From: Alistipes timonensis | Lineage (GTDB): Bacteria; Bacteroidota; Bacteroidia; Bacteroidales; Muribaculaceae | DNA length: 64,000 bases | NCBI GenBank assembly: GCA_023663385.1 | Contig: JAMPHO010000003.1 | Coordinates: forward strand, 1 to 64,000 | Reading direction: 5' to 3' | Shown here: positions 1 through 7,803 of the stretch, piece after piece | How the letters are laid out: every line of letters begins with the position of its first letter | How positions within the stretch are numbered: the stretch's first letter is position 1 | Position numbers and translations under genes: made by a program | Notes under the pieces: generated by a model | Database searches by the model: none | Seen by the model: the letters and a program-made list of their open reading frames with translations, nothing else | Told to the model about the DNA's origin: nothing

Positions 1-1998
1 GAGGAGCCGCTCGGCGCAGTCGCGGGCGAGCTGCACGAGCTGGCCGTCGGTAGCCAGGTTGGCTATGCGCAGGTCGAAGGGGATGCCGCTCTGCATGGTC
101 CCCTCCAGGTCGCCGGGACCGCGGGTCTTTAGGTCGGCCTCGGCTATCTCGAAGCCGTCGGTCGTGCGGGTCATAAGTTCGAGGCGTTTGCGCGTGTCGG
201 CTCCGATTTTCCGTTTGCTCATGAGCACGCAGTAGCTCTGCGCGGCGCCGCGCCCCACGCGCCCGCGCAATTGGTGGAGCTGCGAGAGGCCGAACCGCTC
301 GGCGTTCTCAATCACCATGGTCGACGCGTTGGGCACGTTGACGCCCACCTCTATGACGGTGGTCGACACGAGTATCTGCGCCTCGTTTTCGGCGAAGAGC
401 TTCATCTGGTAGTCCTTTTCGGCGGGCTTCATCTTACCGTGGACGTAAGTCACGCGGTACGAGGGGAATGTGTCGCGTATCAGCTCATACCCCTCTTCGA
501 GGCTCCGCAGGTCGAGTTTCTCGCTCTCGGTGATGAGGGGGTACACGATGTAAACCTGGTGCCCCATGGCCAGCTGCTTCCCGATTGAGCGGTATACGGC
601 CTGTCGCTGGTCGTCGAATCGCAGCAGGGTGGTGATCGGTTTGCGCCCGGGGGGTAGCTCGTCGATTACCGACACGTCGAGGTCGCCGTAGACGGTCATG
701 GCGAGCGTTCGGGGGATAGGGGTGGCGGTCATTACGAGCACATGGGGCGGGGTGGAGGCGTTTTTGCCCCACAGGCGGGCGCGCTGCACCACTCCGAAGC
801 GATGCTGCTCGTCGATCACCGCCAGGCCGAGGTTGCTAAACGCCACGTTCTCCTCGATCACGGCGTGGGTGCCGATGAGGATGTGCAGCGAGCCGTCGGC
901 CAGTTCGGCGGCTATCACGTCGCGCTCCTTCTTCTTGGTGGAGCCGGTGAGGAGCCGCACGTTAACGCCAAGCGGCGCGGCCATTGAGCGTATGCTCTCG
1001 TAGTGCTGGGTCGCGAGAATCTCCGTGGGGGCCATGATGCATGCCTGGGTGCCGTTGTCGAGCGCTATGAGCATCGTCATAAGGGCCACGATGGTCTTTC
1101 CCGAGCCTACGTCGCCCTGCAGCAGGCGGTTCATCTGACGGCCCGAGCCGAGGTCGGCCCGGATTTCTTTCAGTACGCGTTTCTGCGCGCCGGTCAGGGG
1201 GAAGGGGAGCATCTCGGAGTAGAAGCTGTTGAAAAACCGCCCTATCCGCGGAAACGGTATCCCCCTCACGGCTCCGCCGCGGCGGGTTGAGTAGCGCCGT
1301 ATGTTGAGTTGAAGGTAGAACAGTTCCTCGAACTTCAGCCTCTCGCGGGCGCGCCGCAGTGTCTCGGCCTCAGTCGGCTTGTGAACGGTCAGTATCGCCT
1401 CCCTGGCATCCATGAAGCGGTATTGGGCGAGAATCTCCGCGGGGAGTGTCTCCGGGATTGACGGGGCGTAGAGGGCCAGGGCGTTCTGGATCCATTGATA
1501 CAGGAGGCGGGAAGTGACCCCGCGGTTGCGGAGTTTCTCGGTCAGGGGGTATATGCCGCGGAACTCGGCTTGGGCCTGCGAGGAGTTGACCGGGTCGACC
1601 TCGGGGTGAGCCATACTCCAGCGCCCGTTGAACTCCTGCGGCTTTCCGAACACGATATACTCGTTGCCTGTTTTGTAGAGCTCGCGGAGTTGCTTTACGC
1701 GCTTGAACCATACGACCTCCATGGTCGAGGTGCCGTCGGTAAACAGGCCCACGAGCCTCATCTTGGCACCTTCGCCTATAACGTTGAAACTGATGAACCT
1801 GCCCCGAAGCTGAACCGAGGGCATATCGCCGGCGAAGTCGCGGATTTTGTAAACGTTGCTGCGGTCAAGGTAGTGCGACGGGAAGTAGCGCAGAAGGTCG
1901 TGGACCGATTTCAGGTTGAGCTCCTCGGCGAGCAGCTTCGCCCTGGCCGGTCCGACCCCCTTGACATACATCAGCTCTATTTCGCGCAGATTCTTCAT
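1..1998 (-). CDS. recG: ATP-dependent DNA helicase RecG (3' end outside window)
   Basis: RecG remodels stalled forks and branched DNA (Holliday junctions, D-loops, R-loops) in the cytoplasm. The reading frame is open from the ATG at 1998 to the window edge, 666 codons, so only about 30 C-terminal residues should be missing. The N-terminus MKNLREIELMYVKGVGPARA carries the helix-hairpin-like wedge start seen in the family. It is followed by the OB wedge domain, Walker A GDVGSGKT, the DEQH box in VIDEQHRFG, motif III TATPIPRTLA, and helicase motifs VSTTVIEVGVNVPNA and QLRGRVGRG. The ispD stop lies 38 bp upstream on the same strand, so ispD-recG is probably one transcript. Family assignment is secure. 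Confidence 0.97.
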   Translation of the reverse strand, partial: MKNLREIELMYVKGVGPARAKLLAEELNLKSVHDLLRYFPSHYLDRSNVYKIRDFAGDMPSVQLRGRFISFNVIGEGAKMRLVGLFTDGTSTMEVVWFKRVKQLRELYKTGNEYIVFGKPQEFNGRWSMAHPEVDPVNSSQAQAEFRGIYPLTEKLRNRGVTSRLLYQWIQNALALYAPSIPETLPAEILAQYRFMDAREAILTVHKPTEAETLRRARERLKFEELFYLQLNIRRYSTRRGGAVRGIPFPRIGRFFNSFYSEMLPFPLTGAQKRVLKEIRADLGSGRQMNRLLQGDVGSGKTIVALMTMLIALDNGTQACIMAPTEILATQHYESIRSMAAPLGVNVRLLTGSTKKKERDVIAAELADGSLHILIGTHAVIEENVAFSNLGLAVIDEQHRFGVVQRARLWGKNASTPPHVLVMTATPIPRTLAMTVYGDLDVSVIDELPPGRKPITTLLRFDDQRQAVYRSIGKQLAMGHQVYIVYPLITESEKLDLRSLEEGYELIRDTFPSYRVTYVHGKMKPAEKDYQMKLFAENEAQILVSTTVIEVGVNVPNASTMVIENAERFGLSQLHQLRGRVGRGAAQSYCVLMSKRKIGADTRKRLELMTRTTDGFEIAEADLKTRGPGDLEGTMQSGIPFDLRIANLATDGQLVQLARDCAERLL

Positions 1999-2036
1999 CG
2001 TAAACAGCCCCGTGGGTAAATACTTGAGCCGATTGC

Positions 2037-2822
2037 TTATCCGCGGCGCGACAGCAGCAGCCGGGCCACTTCGAGGTCAAACGGGTTGGTGATTTTGATG
2101 TTCTCGGGCGACCCCTTGACGAGTACCTGGTTAACGAACCCCGCCTCGGCCAGAACGGAGGCGTCGTCAGTGAACGCATCGGAGTAGGGGAGGGAGTATG
2201 CCTCGCGCATACGCCAGAGGCTCGCACCCTGCGGGGTCTGCACGGCGCGGTATTCGGCCCGGTTCACGGGTTCCGACATCGGGCCCGTGCCATCCTCCAA
2301 GCGGCGCAGCGAGTCGGTGACCTCGATAGCGGGGATGGCCGCGTCGGTATTACGGGTGGCCGACCGCACACGGTTTATCACATCGACGGGAATCAAGGGG
2401 CGCGCGCCGTCATGGACGAGCACGGCGGCGCCCGCGGCTACCCCCTCGGGGATGGCCGAAAGCCCGTTCTTGACCGACTCCCAGCGGGTCGCGCCACCCT
2501 TGGCGAACAGCGGGAGGCGGATGCCGGACCGCTCGCAAGCCTCGGCGACAACGCCGCGCCAGTGGTCGAAGTCGGCTGCAGGCAGAACCACGATTACCAC
2601 GCCGTCGGGGAATGTGTCGCTAAACGAGCGCACGCTGTGGCATACCACCGGCAACCCCTCCAGCGGAAGGAACTGCTTCGGTACGTCGGAACCGAACCGC
2701 GTGCCGCTTCCGGCGGCCACAATGATGGTGACTTCTCGGATGTTTCCGGCGCCCGCCCCGACCGTAGCGGGAGTTGAATCGTTTGTGGCGGGAGTTGAAT
2801 CGTTTGTGGTCTTTGTCGCCAT
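2037..2822 (-). CDS. ispD: 2-C-methyl-D-erythritol 4-phosphate cytidylyltransferase
   Basis: IspD transfers CMP from CTP to MEP in the non-mevalonate isoprenoid pathway. The nucleotide-binding signature VAAGSGTRFGSDVPKQF starts near residue 34, and the substrate loop VHDGARPLIP and the C-terminal SPENIKITNPFDL block are present. The protein is 261 residues, about 30 longer than usual. The excess is an N-terminal extension containing a perfect seven-residue tandem repeat (NDSTPAT twice) encoded by a 21-bp DNA repeat. No in-frame ATG lies between 2822 and the core, so this start is the most likely one. The extension is low complexity and probably disordered. Confidence 0.95.
   Translation of the reverse strand: MATKTTNDSTPATNDSTPATVGAGAGNIREVTIIVAAGSGTRFGSDVPKQFLPLEGLPVVCHSVRSFSDTFPDGVVIVVLPAADFDHWRGVVAEACERSGIRLPLFAKGGATRWESVKNGLSAIPEGVAAGAAVLVHDGARPLIPVDVINRVRSATRNTDAAIPAIEVTDSLRRLEDGTGPMSEPVNRAEYRAVQTPQGASLWRMREAYSLPYSDAFTDDASVLAEAGFVNQVLVKGSPENIKITNPFDLEVARLLLSRRG
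2767..2808. repeat. Perfect 21-bp tandem repeat, two copies, inside ispD
   Basis: Copies at 2767-2787 and 2788-2808 are identical (unit begins GCGGGAGTTGAATCG). The period is a multiple of three, so copy-number change would keep the ispD frame and alter only the N-terminal extension. Confidence 0.9.
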
Positions 2823-2872
2823 ACCAGTTGATGCTTTAATGAACGTGCTCGTCTAATTTATGATTATATACG

Positions 2873-2880
2873 CGAATTTA
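2873..2880 (-). promoter_or_regulatory. Possible ispD -7 box
   Basis: Minus-strand TAAATTCG is one mismatch from the Bacteroidota TAnnTTTG element and lies about 50 bp upstream of the ispD start. No convincing -33 element is visible, so support is weak. Confidence 0.35.
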
Positions 2881-2966
2881 CTAAAAATCCCCGACAATCC
2901 CCGTATGGCCGCGGCGTATGGCCATATCGTTGCGGCGATGTGTGTAATGTGTCAAGGACATAAGAA

Positions 2967-3000
2967 ACAAAAGAGGCTGCCCACGCGCAGCCTCTTTTGT
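2967..3000 (-). terminator. Strong intrinsic terminator (bidirectional in form)
   Basis: A 14-bp perfect stem (ACAAAAGAGGCTGC at 2967-2980 with its complement at 2987-3000) encloses a 6-nt loop and is flanked by A/T tracts. It follows the stop of the four-gene secreted-protein operon (stop at 3066, minus strand) and separates it from ispD. Confidence 0.85.
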
Positions 3001-3065
3001 CATTAAGGTGTATGATTTCTATTTATTGGAAGAGTTTCCGAGTGCGTCGCACGGATGCGAGATTA

Positions 3066-3929
3066 TCAATTCTCAATCATACTTGAGAAGAAGTTGGATT
3101 TCTGTTCTTTAGTGCGGATAGGCATGTTTGTGCCTTTGCCGTGTTCAACGAGGATAGCGTCGCCACCCTTGTCAACCTTGCACAGGCTGCGGCTCGCTCC
3201 CATTACTTCCAGTATTTTGAGCTCGCCAATGAGCTTTTTGGAGATTTCGCCAGCGATGTCTACTTCTTTGAACACTTCAAGTTTCTGACCTTTCTGGATG
3301 CCGTCGTTAGAGCCCAGGTTGATGTAGAGCGTCTTAACCTTTTTGGCGTCAGCTTCGTCGATGGCGAGGATTTTGCCCTCAACCTTGTAAGCGTTGTTGA
3401 TGAAGCGTTCGAGGGGCTTCTGCTTGATGCTAAGGCATTCTGTTGCGGCGAGTTCCTGGGTGTCGGCGGAAGCCATATTTTCAAAAGTCTTGGACACCAC
3501 GAGAGTTCCGTTGGATGCGTTGATGATGGAGAGTGTGTATTTGATTTCGGCCGCGAAGTAGATGCTTATTTTGCCGGTCTTAGCGTTCTTCGATTCGCGC
3601 TGTGAGACTACGAGGTTGTCGATGTTGCCTTTGAGGATGGCGTTTGACATAAGGGCGGTCATATCCTCGACGCGTCCGGCATCGGCCATGGCTTCTTCGC
3701 GTTCGCGGCGGGCCTGCTCAGCCTTGAGCGCGGTTTCGTTCTTGATGTCGACCACTTCGACGCGTCCGGCCTGCTGAACGCCGGCAATCACGTTGTTGCG
3801 CAGCATCTCGATGGCCTGGGGGCCAACATTGCCTGTGAAGTTCTCTACCGTGAGTACCGGCTTGGTGGTTTGAGCGAATGCCGATGAGGCAACTGCTACT
3901 GTGATGATGGTGAAGATTTTTTTAAGCAT
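3066..3929 (-). CDS. Secreted CsgG/FlgT-like protein
   Basis: The 287-residue product has a Sec signal peptide (MLKKIFTIITVAVASSAFA) without a lipobox cysteine. The first part (about 25-170) resembles the CsgG/LpoB-like fold: a leading strand VLTVENFTG, predicted alpha/beta pattern, and a region ending ILKGNIDNLVVSQRE followed by a beta-rich segment. The C-terminal part (about 205-275), with INLGSNDGIQKGQKLEVF and GELKILEVMGASRSLCKV, resembles the FlgT C-terminal domain that sits on outer-membrane assemblies. It is the last gene of a four-gene operon of secreted proteins. CsgG relatives act in outer-membrane secretion or envelope assembly, but the substrate here is unknown. Family call is by pattern only. 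Confidence 0.7.
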   Translation of the reverse strand: MLKKIFTIITVAVASSAFAQTTKPVLTVENFTGNVGPQAIEMLRNNVIAGVQQAGRVEVVDIKNETALKAEQARREREEAMADAGRVEDMTALMSNAILKGNIDNLVVSQRESKNAKTGKISIYFAAEIKYTLSIINASNGTLVVSKTFENMASADTQELAATECLSIKQKPLERFINNAYKVEGKILAIDEADAKKVKTLYINLGSNDGIQKGQKLEVFKEVDIAGEISKKLIGELKILEVMGASRSLCKVDKGGDAILVEHGKGTNMPIRTKEQKSNFFSSMIEN

Positions 3930-3958
3930 GATATAATTGGTTTAATGGTTCTTTCGAG

Positions 3959-4876
3959 TTATCTGAATACTACGGTGTATTTCGGATATGTTCTCTGATA
4001 GTAAGCTTTGGCGACGTCGCGGACCGCGTTTATCCTTGTTTTCTGAAGGTCGAGTGCGCGCTGTTCCCGGCGTTCCTGCGCGGCGCGTTCCTGCGCTTCG
4101 GTCTGCCTTATTTCCTTGCTCATAGAGTTTGTCATGGCGACAGCGTCGGAGTAGCAGGGGCTGTTTGGGTCAATGTCGGCAAGGAGCGAATTGGCATAGT
4201 CGTACTCCTTCTTCGCGAGCGCGCCTTTTGCCTGGAGGATGATTTCCCGGCAGTTGTGCGTGAGGTAAAGCTTGTAAGTCTTCTCGATTTCCGCATTGAT
4301 TTCTTTTTCGCGGGGCATCCCGTCGGGGAAGGAGGCGAGTATCGCGAGAGCTTGGTCATAATCGCCGGTGGAAGCTGCTGTTCGGGCTTTACCGATAATG
4401 GAGCTATGGTTTTTTGTGTAGTAGTCAATAACGTTCTGTTTCGACTGCTCCAGGAATCGGGTGATGTCGGGATTATTGACATTTACCGACGATGCGGCAG
4501 ACTTCATAGCTGTAGCTTTTGAGCGCTTGCCTGTCCCTCTGATAGGTATTGACACAGAACCGAAAACTTTGTCGGTTGAGATCTGTGTGAGCGCGAGGTT
4601 CAGGCTTCCGGCCACTTTGAACAGGTTGACCATACCGCTTTCGATTATGTCGTCCTCATCGATTTGGATGGACGGTACGAGTACGAAGTCGGATCCGGAA
4701 TCGCCCATCCCGTTTTTGGTGAGGATTGCCTGGACTTTATTCACCAAAGCTTTGCTTGTAGCGGCATCCATCGAAGTGTCGGATGTCGGTATGGCTATTC
4801 CGATTGGAATCGTCTGAGCGAAGCTGGCGCAGAAAGTGGCAGCGCATAGTAATAATGAAAGAAGTGTTTTTTTCAT
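3959..4876 (-). CDS. Secreted protein with helical (TPR-like) C-terminal half, function unknown
   Basis: The product has 305 residues with a signal peptide (MKKTLLSLLLCAATFCASFA). Residues about 22-130 form a beta/alpha region (IPIGIAIPTSD, DFVLVPSIQIDEDD, LALTQISTDKVFGSVSIPI) reminiscent of the periplasmic alpha/beta domains of CsgG/LpoB-like proteins. From about 150 there are paired helices (IGKARTAASTGDYDQALAIL, CREIILQAKGALAKKEYDYA) of the type found in tetratricopeptide repeats, then a charged helix rich in Glu, Arg and Gln (250-285). It lies 9 bp downstream of the DUF6175-like gene and 29 bp upstream of the CsgG-like gene. I do not recognise a named family. Confidence 0.75.
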   Translation of the reverse strand: MKKTLLSLLLCAATFCASFAQTIPIGIAIPTSDTSMDAATSKALVNKVQAILTKNGMGDSGSDFVLVPSIQIDEDDIIESGMVNLFKVAGSLNLALTQISTDKVFGSVSIPIRGTGKRSKATAMKSAASSVNVNNPDITRFLEQSKQNVIDYYTKNHSSIIGKARTAASTGDYDQALAILASFPDGMPREKEINAEIEKTYKLYLTHNCREIILQAKGALAKKEYDYANSLLADIDPNSPCYSDAVAMTNSMSKEIRQTEAQERAAQERREQRALDLQKTRINAVRDVAKAYYQRTYPKYTVVFR

Positions 4877-4885
4877 TTGGCGTGA

Positions 4886-5731
4886 TTATTGGATAGAGAT
4901 ATGGAGTTGGTTTCCTGTAGTGGTACGCTTGATGGTTATACCGAGGCTTCGGAACAGTTTGCCAAGTTCTATGGCGAAGCGGTTTATTTTTGTATCGACG
5001 GGTATGCGGACATCGTCAAAAATCATTGTTTTGTCGGATGTGCCGGAAATGTGGTAGTATTTCTTGAAAGCGTGGTCCTCCACCCAAAGTTCGATTTCGT
5101 CGGATAGAAGGTTCCCTTCCGAACCTACTTCATCAGCGAGGGTGACAGATGAGCCTTCATCGACACCGATGTTGATGATGATGGAGCGGCCGTTGGCGAT
5201 AATGTCGTTGAACTTGCCCTGCATATTATTGAGGAAGGTGTCCATGTCCTTCTTGATGGCTACGTCGGCCAGCTTGGAGATGTTGTCGGTGCGGAAGGGG
5301 CCGGCTTGAGCCTGTTTGTTGGCCAACGATTGGCCGGTACTGGTATCGTAGGCGTTGAGGATTATGTTCACGCTTTTTGCACCGTCGGCGCGGGTGAGAA
5401 TGTTGATTTCCGCGGTGATGAAGATGTCGGAGCCGGAGGTATTGATAATTTCAGATACTAAGTCCGATTGGTTGTTTTCGTTTGTCGCGGCCATGGTCGA
5501 CATAGCGCGGAACTTGCCAAGGAAGTCGATTGTGGTGAATCCGCGGTTGTCGAACTCTTCCTTGATGCTTGTGAGCACGGCGCGTTTGTTGAAGTCGGAT
5601 TCGAGCACCTGCCTGATGTCCTCGCCCTCTTTCGTGAAAGGAACGACCATAATCGTGGGCTGGACCGTTGTCTGGGAGAAGGCTGAAATCGCAGCGAGCA
5701 ATAATGACGATAGAATGGTAATTAATCTCAT
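4886..5731 (-). CDS. Secreted DUF6175-like protein
   Basis: A 281-residue secreted protein, signal peptide MRLITILSSLLLAAISAFS. After the signal comes IMVVPFTKEGEDIRQVLE, a GFTTIDFLGKF strand and SGSDIFITAEINIL. This order is like the periplasmic nucleotide-independent fold shared by CsgG, LpoB and TolB-N proteins, and it matches my recollection of the Bacteroidales DUF6175 family. The C-terminal part is beta-rich (IELWVEDHAFKKYYHISG). It is the second gene of the operon, 33 bp after the 144-residue gene. The molecular role is unknown; co-transcription with a CsgG/FlgT-like protein suggests an envelope complex. Confidence 0.7.
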   Translation of the reverse strand: MRLITILSSLLLAAISAFSQTTVQPTIMVVPFTKEGEDIRQVLESDFNKRAVLTSIKEEFDNRGFTTIDFLGKFRAMSTMAATNENNQSDLVSEIINTSGSDIFITAEINILTRADGAKSVNIILNAYDTSTGQSLANKQAQAGPFRTDNISKLADVAIKKDMDTFLNNMQGKFNDIIANGRSIIINIGVDEGSSVTLADEVGSEGNLLSDEIELWVEDHAFKKYYHISGTSDKTMIFDDVRIPVDTKINRFAIELGKLFRSLGITIKRTTTGNQLHISIQ

Positions 5732-5764
5732 AATAATATGGAGTTTTTGAATTTGTGAACTTGT

Positions 5765-6199
5765 TCAGAATCCAAAACGGCGTTTGACGCCCTGCTGCTC
5801 AAGGTCAAGGCGGAGGGCTTTTACGTTTACGGTAAATTGGATTACGGAGATTTTGTTTTTCTTGGTGTAGCTTAAGAACTCGGAGCTGGGTAGGAATGAG
5901 GCAAATCGGTCTTGCTCAAACATTTGCTTAAAGTACTCGGGGTGTTTGGCCGCTACTTGCTCGTCTGTGCCGACTAACGGGTTCTTGCAGGTTTGTGAGT
6001 CCGGCAAACCTCGGAAGAACAACGCGTAGCGGAGTATTGATTCCGCTTGAGCCATAGCTTGCTTCTCTTTCACACCGAAGATGGTTACCTGAGCGGTGAG
6101 CATATCGCCGTCATCGTATGTGGTGACAATGTTCTGCGCGTTAGCCGCGATGGATGCGATCGCGATAAGTAACGCTGTGATTAATGCTCGCGTAGTCAT
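5765..6199 (-). CDS. Small secreted protein, first gene of the CsgG-like operon
   Basis: The 144-residue product has a signal peptide ending near AANA-QN. The mature part starts with a beta strand (TYDDGDMLTAQVTIFGV), then a helix (KEKQAMAQAESILRYALFF), an acidic segment, and a final strand pair (SVIQFTVNVKALRLDLEQQG). No family is recognised. It is the promoter-proximal gene of the operon running to 3066 and lies about 70 bp downstream of a candidate terminated leader or small RNA. Confidence 0.7.
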   Translation of the reverse strand: MTTRALITALLIAIASIAANAQNIVTTYDDGDMLTAQVTIFGVKEKQAMAQAESILRYALFFRGLPDSQTCKNPLVGTDEQVAAKHPEYFKQMFEQDRFASFLPSSEFLSYTKKNKISVIQFTVNVKALRLDLEQQGVKRRFGF

Positions 6200-6269
6200 A
6201 GCAGGGGGATGTGTTTTGAATATAGTTAATGGTTAAATATGGCGTGAGCTTAAGGTGTGGGATGTATAC

Positions 6270-6572
6270 AAAAAAAGCGTGGAACTTACATTGTCTGCTC
6301 CACAGCTTAAGGCTCTCGCATGCCCATCTCAGCGGAACAGACAAAGCAGAAGCCCACGCATGTATATATGCCAAACCGTCACGCGTATAGCGCGACGGCT
6401 GGCGGATATATAACGCCATGAACATCTACTGTTGTCAACCCTATACTGAGATTAAGAATTTGCGAGATTCTAAGCTGTAAGGATATAACGCAGTAAACGT
6501 CTTATATTCATATTTTTATGCGATCTCTATCACATATCCCTCTGCAGAACCCGCCCATGGGCTTCTGCTTTA
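6270..6572 (-). ncRNA. Candidate structured small RNA or terminated leader, about 300 nt
   Basis: A consensus minus-strand promoter at 6579-6609 predicts transcription from about 6572. The 5' end (6571-6558) is perfectly complementary over 14 nt to 6343-6356. Between these arms is a long bulged hairpin centred near 6389 (about 6360-6420). The 3' part folds into an 11-bp stem with one G-U pair (6344-6334 with 6301-6291) inside a GCGTGG/CCACGC stem (6359-6354 with 6282-6277), followed by seven U residues (6276-6270), an intrinsic terminator. It precedes the gene starting at 6199 and could be an independent RNA or an attenuator for that operon. No open frame explains the pairing. A known family such as 6S or a Bacteroidales motif cannot be excluded without a covariance search. 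Confidence 0.6.
6277..6359 (-). terminator. Intrinsic terminator of the candidate small RNA
   Basis: Stem GCGTGG/CCACGC plus inner 11-bp stem, followed on the minus strand by T7 at 6276-6270. It lies between the consensus promoter at 6579 and the operon start at 6199, so read-through would be needed to transcribe the operon from that promoter. Confidence 0.6.
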
Positions 6573-6578
6573 GTATGG

Positions 6579-6609
6579 CAAAGTTATGTAAAAAATCATT
6601 ATGCCGCAA
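6579..6609 (-). promoter_or_regulatory. Consensus Bacteroidota promoter for the candidate RNA
   Basis: Minus strand: TTG (6609-6607), 20-nt spacer, TAACTTTG (6586-6579). Both elements and the spacing match the primary sigma factor consensus of the phylum. Predicted start is about 6572. Confidence 0.75.
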
Positions 6610-6846
6610 TATCACGGCGAAAAAATATTTCCGTGCGAATTTAATCAGCTCTATTTTAGTATCATTATTGCGGATATAGAATGACTGGAAGAGGACTGGA
6701 CGCTCTGACCGATCATATATTGGATGAGCTGTATCCGTAGAGTTGTCGCGACGTGCTTAGTTCTTTAACTTTTGTGGCGATGGAAAGTCTTATCGCTACA
6801 CTGTAATAGATATGTATAAATGATTGGTTGAGTATATAAATGACAG
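6610..6846. other. Intergenic stretch without recognised gene
   Basis: Lies between the small-RNA promoter and the tonB terminator. It is AT-richer than its surroundings. Only short shadow frames are present; no tRNA or repeat was found. Confidence 0.6.
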
Positions 6847-6875
6847 GCGCGGCCCCGGGGATGCCGGAGCCGCGC
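6847..6875 (-). terminator. GC-rich terminator after tonB
   Basis: GCGCGGC (6847-6853) pairs with GCCGCGC (6869-6875), with further inner CCGG pairing. It lies 27 bp downstream of the tonB stop on the minus strand. The following T tract is poor, so efficiency is uncertain. Confidence 0.6.
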
Positions 6876-6901
6876 TATTGTCGGTTGGGGTTGTGCTGGT
6901 A

Positions 6902-7759
6902 TTACTGCTGGAGCTTGAAGTTGATGGGGAGGGTGTACCATACGGCTACAGCCTGGCCATTCATCTTGCCGGGGATAAACTTGGGCAGGGTCTTGACCAC
7001 GCGCTGGGCCTCTTTGTCGAGGTCCGGGTCGCGGCCGCGGAGCACTACCACGTCGCCTACCTGGCCATCCTTCTTCACAACGAACTTCACTACAACGCGG
7101 CCCTGGATGTTGTTTTCAGCGGCCATAGTAGGATATTTGATGTGGGTAGCGATGTACTTCAGGAGCTCGGCGTCGCCACCGGGGAACTGGGGCATCTGCT
7201 CGACGGCGGTGAAGACTTCCTCCTTGACGGGTTCTTTCTTCTCCTCGACGATGATTTCCTCCTTGTGTTCGCGAACGACGTTGAGGTCGTCGGTACCCTG
7301 GTCGAAGGTCGAGGCGCCGGCAGCGGCTGTCGATTCCTGAACTTCGTCCTTGGAGGTGATGTCCTCGGTCACTTCGTTGTCCTCGGCGATAGCGATTTCG
7401 GTATCCTTGATGGTGTTGAGGATCTCCTCGGGGAGGGCCTCTTCCTGAACGGGTTCTTCAACCGCCTGCTGGATTTCTTCCTCGGGGGCCTCTTCAACCT
7501 GCTCTTCCATAGCGGCGAGCTGCTGTTCGAGCTGTGCCTGGAGTTCGAGTTCCTTCTGTTCGCGGCGGTAGTCATTGTACATACCCCAGAAGTAACCGCC
7601 GATGAGTACCAGAATCAGGCCGATGATAACGATGATCACGGCGCGGTTGTGGCGGCGGTCGCTCTGGTTTCGGAGCTGGTAGGCGCCGAATTCCTTATTC
7701 TTCCCTTCGAAGATTAAGTCGGTCCATTCTTTCGATGAAAGATCTACATCTTTTGCCAT
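6902..7759 (-). CDS. tonB: TonB-family energy transducer
   Basis: TonB couples the inner-membrane proton motive force to SusC-type and other TonB-dependent receptors. The 285-residue protein has a cytoplasmic N-terminus with the Bacteroidota pattern FEGKNKEFGAYQLRNQSDRR, one membrane segment (about 40-60), and a long Glu/Pro-rich periplasmic spacer (about 65-185). The C-terminal TonB domain has MPQFPGGDAELLKYIATHI, GRVVVKFVVKKDGQV and AVWYTLPINF. It is last in the exbB-exbD-exbD-tonB cluster, 44 bp after the second exbD. Its natural clients include the SusC homologue at 46609. Confidence 0.95.
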   Translation of the reverse strand: MAKDVDLSSKEWTDLIFEGKNKEFGAYQLRNQSDRRHNRAVIIVIIGLILVLIGGYFWGMYNDYRREQKELELQAQLEQQLAAMEEQVEEAPEEEIQQAVEEPVQEEALPEEILNTIKDTEIAIAEDNEVTEDITSKDEVQESTAAAGASTFDQGTDDLNVVREHKEEIIVEEKKEPVKEEVFTAVEQMPQFPGGDAELLKYIATHIKYPTMAAENNIQGRVVVKFVVKKDGQVGDVVVLRGRDPDLDKEAQRVVKTLPKFIPGKMNGQAVAVWYTLPINFKLQQ

Positions 7760-7803
7760 GTTGATTCTTCTTTTTGCGGTTAGTTAATATAGACTGTCAT
7801 CGA

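Noticed and set aside
6141-6425. 94-codon minus-strand frame in the leader region
   Set aside because: It overlaps the structured RNA candidate and the 144-residue gene start, has no signal or domain, and structure explains the sequence better.
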